The notes under the pieces: model-generated
Databases searched by the model: none
Told to the model about the DNA's origin: nothing
Seen by the model: only the letters and a program-made list of their open reading frames with translations
Program-made: the position numbers and the translations under genes
Source of the DNA: Plecoglossus altivelis
Lineage: Eukaryota > Chordata > Actinopteri > Osmeriformes > Plecoglossidae
Assembly (NCBI GenBank): GCA_036571765.1
Contig: BROE01000017.1
Coordinates: 8,272,118 to 8,336,117 of the forward strand
Direction: 5' to 3'
Length of the DNA stretch: 64,000 nt
Shown: piece by piece, positions 12,788 to 22,600 of the stretch
How positions within the stretch are numbered: position 1 is the stretch's first letter
Layout: each line of letters begins with the position of its first letter

Positions 12788-13040
12788 ATGAATCTGAACT
12801 ACACGTCTCCGGTTCCCCAGATACCAACCCAGAGGTCAACGTCGTTCTTCATCGAAGATATCTTATTACACAAACCGAAGCCCCTAAGAGATGTATTTCA
12901 CACGCCGTTCTCCACGTCCCTTGCCTCTCGGATGCCTCTCCTAGAATATGGATACCCACTGATGCCCACGCCGATCTTGGCTCCCCACCCGCACCACCCT
13001 CTCCACAAGCCGGAACATCACCAATACTTCTTTACTTCTG
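12788..13040 (+). CDS. bsx: bsx exon 1 (residues 1-84, eh1 motif)
   Basis: From the ATG to donor GTAAGA at 13041. Encodes the eh1-like repression motif and the Pro/His-rich linker ending HHQYFFTS. Confidence 0.95.
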
Positions 13041-14091
13041 GTAAGAGACGACCACCGGACATGCGTATATATGGGTGCGTTAAAGGTGTTTTGTACCATC
13101 AGCGTAGATTATTCCGTGATGTTTGTAGGTTATTGCATTTGTATTGCTTATCATTTTGCCTTGGGCAATGGATTTGCAGAGGGAACAAAATGTTTATAAC
13201 CAGAAAAATGTATGATGCGTGGAAATGGGCATACGTGAAGCAACATAACCTAAACACGTTTAAGCAGTTTATGTTCTGCCATTTAAAACCATCTTAAAAT
13301 AGTACTGGCACTGTCAACAAGTCATTCATACCATCACTGATGGGCCTACTGTGTTAAAATAACTGGGATGAAACGAGAAAATGTACTACTTTTATTCTGC
13401 TGAAAAATCAACAAAAGCCACGAGTTTAATCTTGTATTATATGTAGTCTAATAATTTTTAATAATTTTTTTAAGGAATGCAAATGCCGGCATTATTTCAG
13501 CACCATCCGGATTTACCGGGAAAACATTGCAGACGGAGAAAAGCAAGAACGGTCTTTTCTGATTCCCAATTATCTGGCCTGGAGAAGAGATTTGAAATAC
13601 AACGGTATCTTTCTACACCCGAGCGAGTGGAGTTGGCAACAGCGCTAAGCCTTTCAGAAACTCAGGTAAGAGGAATTAGCTTATGGCACCATTTTGTCAT
13701 CATTATGGAACCATTTGTGTCCATTAGACAGAGGTCATGATGACCATTGATGATGAAGACGGTTCATCATCATTTTCAACATTTTAATACTTTGGCCGCC
13801 TTGTTTGGAAATCAGTTTATAAAATATCCCACATTTTCCGCGCAGGTGAAAACATGGTTTCAAAACAGACGGATGAAGCATAAGAAACAGTTGAGGAAAA
13901 CACAAGACGACCAGAAAAATTCTAATGACTTAGATAGATCGGTGGAAAACTCAAGTGAGAGTGAAATCAACGAAAAAAACACAGAGGACATTAACAAAAG
14001 GGGACTCGACGCGGACTCATACATGATCGAGGAAAACGAGGACGATGTTGATATCGAAGACGACATCTGTTCACCACAACATTCACTATAG
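12788..14091 (+). CDS. bsx: Brain-specific homeobox transcription factor BSX, 3 coding exons
   Basis: Exons 12788-13040, 13475-13665 and 13846-14091 join to 690 nt (229 residues), close to mammalian BSX (about 233). Introns are GT-AG with consistent phases (1, then 0). BSX is a nuclear DNA-binding factor of hypothalamic and pineal neurons, known in mammals for AgRP/NPY neuron function and feeding. Residues 20-26 read FFIEDIL and fit the eh1 pattern FxIxxIL used to bind Groucho/TLE repressors. A Pro/His-rich linker follows. The homeodomain spans residues 105-164, with Phe at position 8 and WFQNRR at positions 48-53 (Gln50, Asn51), after a basic RRRKART arm. Intron 2 falls between homeodomain positions 44 and 45. 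The tail is acidic, including DDVDIEDD. The start gives the conserved MNLNYTSP. No defect was seen. Alternative families (BARX, BARHL) fit less well at the N terminus. Confidence 0.96.
13475..13665 (+). CDS. bsx: bsx exon 2 (homeodomain helices 1-2)
   Basis: Acceptor AG at 13473-13474, donor GTAAGA at 13666. Encodes LPGKHCRRRKART and the homeodomain through SLSETQ. Confidence 0.95.
13846..14091 (+). CDS. bsx: bsx exon 3 (recognition helix and acidic tail)
   Basis: Acceptor TTCCGCGCAG just before 13846. Opens with VKTWFQNRRMKHKKQLRK, the recognition helix, followed by a Ser/Asp/Glu-rich tail. Stop TAG at 14089-14091. Confidence 0.95.
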   Translation: MKTWFQNRRMKHKKQLRKTQDDQKNSNDLDRSVENSSESEINEKNTEDINKRGLDADSYMIEENEDDVDIEDDICSPQHSL

Positions 14092-15932
14092 GCCAAGTGC
14101 AAGAAAACAATTGTTTGAAATGTAAATATTTTGTCTTTACAATATGATATGTAATTATATATATATACACATTGCCTTTTTAACAGAACAATTTCAATAT
14201 TGCAAATATTTATTCAAGTGTGTGCTTATTCAACGAACTAATTTTAACGCCTAGTAGCCTATCAGATCCACCTGGTTCATATAAAAAATGAGACTGCAAT
14301 AGACTAAACGGGTTCCTATTATTAGCCTATTATTTTTATTCTCCCCTATTATTACTATTATTGCCGTTTTATTTTATTAAAATACCAAAATCTATTCACC
14401 ATATCGTGGTTTGTGGCTGTTTTGAATACCAATTCTTATAACAAGATGTTCAACAAACTGCACGAATAATTTCATGAACTCAAGTAGCTCTTATCTTTAA
14501 ATTAATTGTTATACTCCTTTGTTTTTGCACTTTCGTTGAAATAATCTAAATATGTTGCATGTATCTAGGCCTCGGCCAGTTTTCCATTTGTAATTCAATT
14601 CTTTATTATTAAAACTTATGGTACCCCATACTGAGTTATTTTCATTCTATTGTTTGAGTTACTTTGTAACTAGTCATTTTAAATGCAGTTTGATCATTTT
14701 GAAAATGTTACGTCTGTCGAAAGACGAACATAAACCCAATGGTCCATCTAAAACCTCACAGTGAATATATCTAGAATATTGGATTTATTATAATGTTATG
14801 AGATCGCGTAGATTTGTGTTAAATTGTTGTTGTTCTTATGCGTGAAACATTTCTTCTCATAGAAGTGACGGCTAAGGATGGAAATATCTTGTCTGTATCT
14901 TTCGATGTTTAACATCGAAATAAAATGCGTCTGTCAATCTGGTAAAAATATTTAGAACATGTTTAACAGGTAGGCCGAAATGCCATAATTATAATGAACA
15001 TAATATTGTATTATTGCCGTTTTAATTATTATTTATATTATCATCATCAAAACGATCAAATATGATCAAACCAGGGTCTGCGTAAAGACACCTGTAGCCA
15101 AACGTATCCTTCAAACCGCTTCACAGTCGTCAAACGCAATAGTCTCCGGCTACTGTAAACCTTGTACACAGAGGGCAGATTAAATGTCCTTTTATGATCA
15201 TGACCCACCTGCTTCAGTCGGGGCCCTTACGCAGCGTGTGGCGGAGATTTCACTCGGAGGGTGAGAGCTACAAGTTGTCCATGCTGTGATAGCGCGACCC
15301 CATTGAGTATCCCCCTGTCAGGAAGAAAAGACGACTTAAATCACACGAGAGGGGAGACTTAGGCTACACAGAAGAAGTTATGCTACATGATAGCGAAGTT
15401 TGTTAACGTTTGTAAAGCGAAGATTGTTTTTAAATAAGCTCGTGACAAAAATGGAATAGGAACGGAGGTTTGAATCGCCACTTTAAATCAGTAATGGGAA
15501 TTAATGAAATGCTGATCGTGAGTGATGCTAAGTCTAACTACCTTCGGACAGTTTGGTTACCACAAAGCCATGGGGCCTTTAATGTACAGGCCTAGCCTAC
15601 GCCACGAAGTGTAAGCTAACCAATCTTTGTGTCATAGGCCGTGTTTCCCGGAATACGGTGAACATAATAACTATACGTAAAAAGAAGGGTGTATCAAAAA
15701 GCATAGTTTATATCATTGTTTATACTAAAAGCCATTTCGTTTCTGGACTAACCTCTTCACGCAGTCACGTATCGGTGCAGCCGAGCAACGCTACCTAGCC
15801 GGAAGTGACAAAAAACTGTAGGCCAAGGGGTCACTTCAGTCAGAGAAGGTTTGATCAAAGTACACGGGCTCTGATTCCGTTTGTAATTAACTTTATCAAT
15901 CAGCTAATTCACAAAATAAAATCCTATATTTT
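14092..15932. other. bsx 3' region and intergenic DNA
   Basis: AT-rich sequence with no further gene. It contains two candidate polyadenylation signals for bsx: ATTAAA at 14376-14381 and AATAAA at 14919-14924, the latter directly after a small hairpin. I cannot tell which is used. Confidence 0.5.
14900..14924 (+). promoter_or_regulatory. Hairpin followed by AATAAA (candidate bsx 3' end)
   Basis: TTTCGATG (14900-14907) pairs perfectly with CATCGAAA (14913-14920) across a 5-nt loop, and AATAAA overlaps the end of the stem at 14919-14924. It would give bsx a 3' UTR of about 830 nt. Function is inferred. Confidence 0.35.
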
Positions 15933-16128
15933 AGGGGTGGCCAACCCTGGTACTCAAGAGCCACTGTCCTGAAGATTTTAGATGTTTCCCTGCTCCAGCA
16001 CACCTGATTCTAATGAATGGGTCATTATCAAGCTCTGTGGAAACCTTCGCTAGTCTGGTGTGTCAGAGCAGGGTAACATCTAAAACCTTCAGGCCTGCAA
16101 CTCTCCAGGACCAGAGTTGGCCACCCCT
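15933..16128. mobile_element. Palindromic MITE (non-autonomous DNA transposon)
   Basis: About 72 bp at each end form imperfect inverted repeats beginning AGGGGTGGCCAAC; the arms share TTTTAGATGTT and a GCAGGG/CCCTGC core. The middle holds CTGATTCTAATGAATGGG. Many fish genomes contain this kind of roughly 200-bp foldback element with the same ends. No coding capacity. I see no clear target-site duplication, so the superfamily (hAT-like?) is uncertain. Confidence 0.8.
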
Positions 16129-17620
16129 GAGACATTTCATAGGTCCGGATATTTTTTTAAAACATTTAATTTAATTTGGCTGCGTATTCAGGTCCCTGTA
16201 ACTCATTTAACAAGGACACTTTGCCACATCAACTTAATCCAAACGTTGTCCACGGTTTACAAATGTACTATTAGGCTCCTCAAACTACTGTCAATCATAG
16301 GATTCCATTTAAATTCTAACCGTTTTCCTTTCAAACTAAAACATTAGGCTACAGTGCGTTACTTACTGTTTATTCTGTCTGAGGGAAACGATAAAACAAC
16401 AGTTTAAATATTTCACGAGATAGAATTCCGACTTTCTGTCTCTTAATATGGGCCCTACATACAATTATATCGTATTTATCAATGAAGTTGTTTTTCATAC
16501 TTTTTTTCTCTGACAAACTCATAAGCAGCTGTGACTATAGCTGAAGATTGATCTGTCTGCCTACCACTGAGAGCACCAATAACCAGGCACGAGCTCATTT
16601 AAGAAACTCGGGCTTGTTTTGTATAAAATAAATATACTGGACAATTCAACATTACTGACTGCATCTCCCGCAGAAAAAGGCGTAATAGTCCACTAATGCT
16701 TAAAGCCATCTTGCTTCCAAGCGGAAAACGGGCCTTTTTTTTTTTTACAGCATCGTTGCCCACTAAGAAATGTTAGGTCACTCTAATTTCAGGGGTTATT
16801 GAATTTAGGGGTTATCATATTAGTGAACATACAACTCATCTTGTCAGGCAAGCTTTTATCAAACCTATGTCTGTGAACGTTTGCCAGATTGATTTCATTC
16901 ATGGAGGAAGGTTTAGGCCTACATTACCAGGCAAGCGCCTTTTTAGCCGTGCTGACAACAGGATGTGCGTCTCTCGGTTCATCCTTTCGTCTTTGAAAAG
17001 CAATTCATGTCAAAAACGTGATTCTGATTAAGTAAGCAAAATGGAATAAAAAGCGCAGAGAGGATGAGCAGAAGGTGATCAATTAAAAGATTAAGCGTTT
17101 TGCAACACATGGACGCATCTGCATTTGGGTCTAATAGCGGACTCGTCAGCTCATTTTCAGGGCTCTGCCGTCTGCTTAGAGAGCTGCTCACATCAAAGCG
17201 GCCATGTCGGCCTCAGATTTCCAATCTGTAGAAAGAGATGCTAATTTAGCCTCTTTTATGTGCGGCAGAGAGAGACTCCTTCAATTAACTGGATTTCTAT
17301 GGCAAAAGAGAAGGGCGTAGATGCGAGGAGATTGGGCAGGACAAGCATCATTCCTCGTTCAATCAAAAGATCTGGTATTCATTACCATCCCACGCCACTG
17401 AAGCTGTTGCATTATAAACACAGGGCATCAAAGATGCCACGATGGGTTAAATAGAGACTATAATCTAATTAAAATATTAGATGGAAGTAAATAGCTCTTT
17501 GATAATGATCTGAGGGATCTATTAAAGAAATTGGGTGCTTGAGATTGTTTATAGGGGCAAATTATCACTTTAGACTAACACACAACCGAGAGATGACCAA
17601 ATCTGCACGGCTTCAAAGTG
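16129..17620. other. bsx-jhy intergenic DNA with a candidate conserved element
   Basis: No gene. 16975-17530 is free of simple repeats, has balanced composition and is dense in AT-rich homeodomain-type cores (CAATTAAAAG, CTAATTTAG, TCAATTAACTGG, CTAATTAAAAT). This is the profile of a vertebrate conserved non-coding element and it lies between bsx and jhy. A regulatory role is inference. Confidence 0.4.
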
Positions 17621-17625
17621 TCATT

Positions 17626-17631
17626 TTTATT
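17626..17631 (-). promoter_or_regulatory. Candidate jhy polyadenylation signal
   Basis: AATAAA on the - strand, about 1.1 kb past the jhy stop. A weaker ATTAAA is at 17853-17858. Both fit a 3' UTR end and neither is proven. Confidence 0.3.
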
Positions 17632-18772
17632 TGACCCATTGGTGTCTCCGTAGCGATAAGGGAATACTGGCGGGAAACAATCAAGCTCGAGACAAAAGAA
17701 CACATTATTCTCGATTAACAGCGTTACCAGGTGCATGAGAGGGTGAGAGGGGACAAATTGAAATTGTGGATAAAATACCAACATGTAAATTACAGCCTCA
17801 TTACAAACATTACAAGACAAAACAAGTGTACAAGTGAAACATCTGATTCTGGTTTAATGAAGTTGTCAAACCCACAGGAACGTTTAAATGAGCATGAAAT
17901 GGAGAAATACTATAGCTTCTGAGTTTCTTTTAAAAAACATAATCTCTCTGGTGATTATTCTGTTTTGCTGCATAGTATGTTACCCCAACTCCAGTCTACA
18001 TGAGCACAAAAAAGGTGACACATTAAACACACAGCAGGTTATGAAGGTAAATTATATAGTCGACTTGATAAAACCCAGCTTTAGCTGAGTTTACACAGTG
18101 TATTGGACACCACAACCAAACTACAACAGAGGATTTAAACAACAAGACAAGGATTATCCAGTCAAGCAGCATGATATGTTTGAACGAAGCTCGTTGACTC
18201 CCAGTACAAATCATTAGTGCACGTTTCATACATTTCATATATTAATCAAGTGCAAGTCCAAACAACTGGGAGAGACATGTTTACCCAGCGGTGAGTATCA
18301 TAAACATCATGAATAAATAAAAAAACGACCAGTGCTTAACAAGTTAATTTGTTGAACAAAAGGTCGTATAGGTTCAGGTAAATCCTTGTGTCAACATCAG
18401 CCGACAAGCAAGAACACACACGCGTGGAGAAGTTGACACAAGTGCAAGTAAATAGTGACAGGGCAGAGCCCACACCCTAAGCCTTCCACATCCTTTCAAA
18501 GACGGAGCATTTACGCTGGTTTGTGTGGACGTCCAGGTGGACGCTTGTTTGCACTGTCCGCCCTCCAGCGGGTCCTGGTCCCACCACCGACAGACACAAA
18601 ACACAAACGCACAAAACAACCTGCAAACACACGTCTCTACGGAGGGAACTACTGCCGGCTGGGTTTAGCCGTGGCGTGCGTGGCGGTACCCCCGGGAACG
18701 ACAGCGATGAGGGGAGCAGAGGAGCAGATAGGAAGACAACAGCCAGCTGGCAAGCCCTGGAGACAGACACGC

Positions 18773-18979
18773 TTACACGGCGTGAAGCACATTGAAGTGA
18801 GCCACGGCCGCTCTCTCTTCCTCGTGACGTTTCCTCAGGAGCTCCAGCGCAGCCAGCTGGGACAGGTCGACGCCCTCCAGGTAGGGGACCCGGTCAGACG
18901 GGACCCCCTCGCCCCTCTCCCTGGGCGGGGGCTTGGAGGGCGGGACTGGCCTAGGAATGCTCTTGGCGTATTCCAGAGC
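18773..18979 (-). CDS. jhy: jhy coding exon 8 (C terminus)
   Basis: Acceptor TTATCTCCTCAG before 18979; stop TAA at 18775-18773. Encodes ALEYAKSIPRP, a Pro-rich linker, then LELLRKRHEEERAAVAHFNVLHAV, nearly the same as the human end. Confidence 0.93.
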   Translation of the reverse strand, partial: ALEYAKSIPRPVPPSKPPPRERGEGVPSDRVPYLEGVDLSQLAALELLRKRHEEERAAVAHFNVLHAV

Positions 18980-19571
18980 CTGAGGAGATAATTCAGATGT
19001 TAAGGTGAAGAAAAGCGGCTGTGGGCCGTGGTTGGAAACATAAGGGGAGGAAGAGATTGAAAAGAAAGGCAAAGGGTTTGTGGGGTAGAAATGGTCCGTT
19101 CAAGTGGTCAGAGGGCTTTTATGAGTCCATCTTAGTGGACGAGTGAGCCATGTTCTTCACCGCTCGATTTAGGGACACTTTGATTTTGAACTTGCATTCA
19201 AAGAGAATCAAAAACTTTCCGAACAATTATGAATGCCAATTGTATCCTAACAACGTTGGCAATTCCCACTTTCAATCCATTTCGACATCAAATGCATCAG
19301 ACTCCGGTTCAGATAAGAGGTTTCTACAATATTATCCAGCACTTTGTAGGAGCGATCTGGAATTGTTTTGGAGGAAAGCAATCCCACAGTATAATAGGTG
19401 TGGCCTGCGAGCACAGAGGGCTGGATGTGTTCTGAGGTGCAGCACTTTCTTATGGGAATGATCCCCATCTCATCCTGCTCGTCTCACAACCGGCTCACAC
19501 TTTCTTCACATTGTGTTAAGTCTTTCTTTTGCTAACACCCTCTTTTGTCGACCACTGATCTCGATCACTCA

Positions 19572-19647
<76 letters not shown>

Positions 19648-22600
19648 TCATCTCGTCTCTCTTTCTCTCTCACTCCCCCTCCATCTCATCTCTCTTTCAC
19701 TTTCTCCCTCTCCATCAAATCTGTCTTTCTCTCTCCCCCTCTCTTTTGTTCCATCTCCCTCTCTCTCCCTCCCCTATCTCTCTGTCCCTATCCCCCCTCT
19801 ATCTCTCCCTATCCCCCCTTTCTCTCTCCCTATCCCTCCTCTCTCCCCCCTCTCTCCCTATCCCCCCCTCTCTCCCTCTCCTCCCCCCTCTCTCTCTCCT
19901 TCTCCCCCCCTCTCTCCCCCTTTCTCTCCCTCTCTCTTCCTCCCTCTCTCTTGCTCTATGTTGGTGTCTCTCACCTTCTTCCTGGGTACCTCCTCCTTCT
20001 TGTCTTGTCCGACTGGCTTCCTGGCTGGCAGGATTGGCAGCCTGCTTCTCATCTTATTCTGCTCGCGGATCACATTTGAATACAGCTTCTGTCGTCTCAT
20101 TTTCTCAACCTGACGGCGGTGAAAGAGAGAGACAGACAGAGAGAGGGAGGGAGGGGGGGGGGAGATTACAAAGAAAGGGTTTAATTAACTGAGCCATTTC
20201 TCCCATAAGGGCCTATCTCCCTGCACATCCCTTGCCACAGCCTCTTAACAGTAGCCTGGACAGACACAAACACAACAGACCATTTAGTGGCCCTATCAAC
20301 ATTTACACATATCGTTGACAAATAGGGATGACCCTAGATGTGGACAGGCCCCTATCTTGGCGCTAATTGCCCATACATGCTCCCCTCTTAAACAGGCGGC
20401 TTAACAAAGGATACATCGTTGCCAAATATCTCAGTTTCCCAGGGCAGCTCTAATTTGCTTTCTAAATCCAATTTAATATGTTCAGAATGATAGTGGGCTT
20501 TAACGAGAGAGAGGGACAGAGGGAGAGTGTGTGTGTGAGTGTGTGTGTGGTAGGGGAAGGGGGGGGGGGGGGGGGTTAATGGAAGCACAAAGAGATTTGA
20601 AGAGCTTCGATGTGATTGGTTGCACTCTGCCATTGGGAGTGAGCCTGCTAATCACAGTTTAGTTGCTATCGAAAAAAAGAGTTCTAGAACAATGTATATC
20701 ACAGAAAAGCAGTCACAATATAACATCACTTTCCCAATACAAACTGGCTGTTGTCGTTCAGAGGCTGCGTGATTGGGTGATTCGGCGGGCGAGCGCTTAC
20801 TGTCACGTCATCGACTGTGTAAACAGGCCCAAGCCCTCCTAACTTCAAGTCCTGCTTCAGACGCTGGTAGTCTTTCAGCGTGTAGGCCTGACACACGCAC
20901 ACACACACACAGACACACACACACACACAAACGTCACATAAACAAGAAGATAACATGACAAACCACACAGTTTGAGTCCAACTTCTCTGGAAAGAAACAC
21001 GCTCTGAACGATCCCACTCCGACGTGTTACGGACCTCCAAGCTTGCGTTAGTCTTGACGGAGGACGTGTTTGTGCAGCATCCTGGAGAGCCCAGTCAGAG
21101 GGGCCCCTGGGCTAGGCGGGGCCCCGCCCTCACAGGCGGAGGGGGTAAGTAGGGCCAGAGCTTTAATCCCTGATGTACATCTGAGGGACACTCAAGCAGC
21201 AATCCACAAGCTGCCCTCAGACAAAAGAGGCTAATCATTCCAGATCGGACTGGCTGCTTTTAAAAGGCTCAGGTCACTTCAGAATTAGCCATTGGTCATG
21301 GACACGACAGGGGGGCTTTCTGAGGGAGGTTTGTTCCGACAGACCCCCACTCCTGGTCAGCAGCTACTCTGCTTTCATGCCCAGGACGCCCCCGCGAGCA
21401 CTGGGCTGCTTTACAAATCTTAGCCTCCCTAATCTCGTCAGATGCGTCGGCTAACATGATGAGTTTGGGCAGACAGGTGGAATATGTGGTTAGCTGATGT
21501 CCGAATACGCACGGAGAAGATGATGAGCATGGTGGAGAGGTGCTTGGTGAACTACACATCCTCTCGTTTTAAAACACACCACAATACTTTGGGAAACCAT
21601 TCAGTTCCCACGACTGATCCTTAATGTCTCTCGCTCCGTTACCATACATGCCCATCTCAATTTTTCCCCTCAACAGAAATGCATCCTAAAAGTTAAGCAC
21701 GGAGTGGTTTTAGAAAAAAAAAAAAGGTTTGTAAATATATCTATGGGTGCTGTTTACAGTTTCTTAGCTGGCCTCTACACGAGGAGAGATGAGTCTAGTC
21801 TCGTCTCGTCTCTGAAACACACCTGCTGAGATCAAGCTGCAGATCAACAAAAGAAGCGAAATCATTACATGCAAATTGGCATCTTAAGCAGTGGCTGCAC
21901 CGTGGAAAAGGGCTTTTTTCTCCCTCTCTCCTTCCTTAATCACCTTATCCTCTAACACATCTCAAAATGGCTTTTCTGGACCTTGTCTGACATCGGCAAC
22001 TCATTGCAATTAAGTGCATCTTACAGGAGTTAGACAATTAACCTGATGGTTTGTGTCTTACTCACCAAGTAGACCTCTTCCACTGCCTCCTTGTCTGGGA
22101 GCACGTAAAGAGATTGTCGAACATCAAAGGATGTTTGATTTGCGGAACATGTGCCCCTCTTATAGAGACTTTCAGGATAAGGGGAAATGGCCGCGCAATT
22201 ATCCAAGTAGCAAAATTGGATAGGATGACCCTCTCCTTGTTTTGCATTTAGGATGTTTACAGAAACTTAAAAGGCATATAAGCATAGAGTGCAAAGAAGT
22301 AGGTACAGGTCTACACACCTTGTATGTACATCTCTCTTTTAGCTGTCTTTGTTTGTCCATGTGGGCCAGGTAGCCATCAGAACAAGTCCTCTGTACACTT
22401 GTTTTGGGGCTGCCGTTTCCTTGTCCACCTGCAGGGTGTCCTGTCATCTGATGGCCTATAGGGGGCAGCACTGCACTAGCACCTGGATGCTGTTTGTCCA
22501 CAGGAGGTCTGTAGTTGTGACTCTCTGGAGGATGCAAGGAACTTCTCTCCACATGAACGACCTGGTTCTGGTTATCAGGACAGAACAAATGCCATCTAGG

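Noticed and set aside
19513..20192. Ser/Leu-rich frames of 188 and 215 codons on +
   Set aside because: They come from the (CT)n tract in jhy intron 7; the real exon (19975-20109) is on the other strand.
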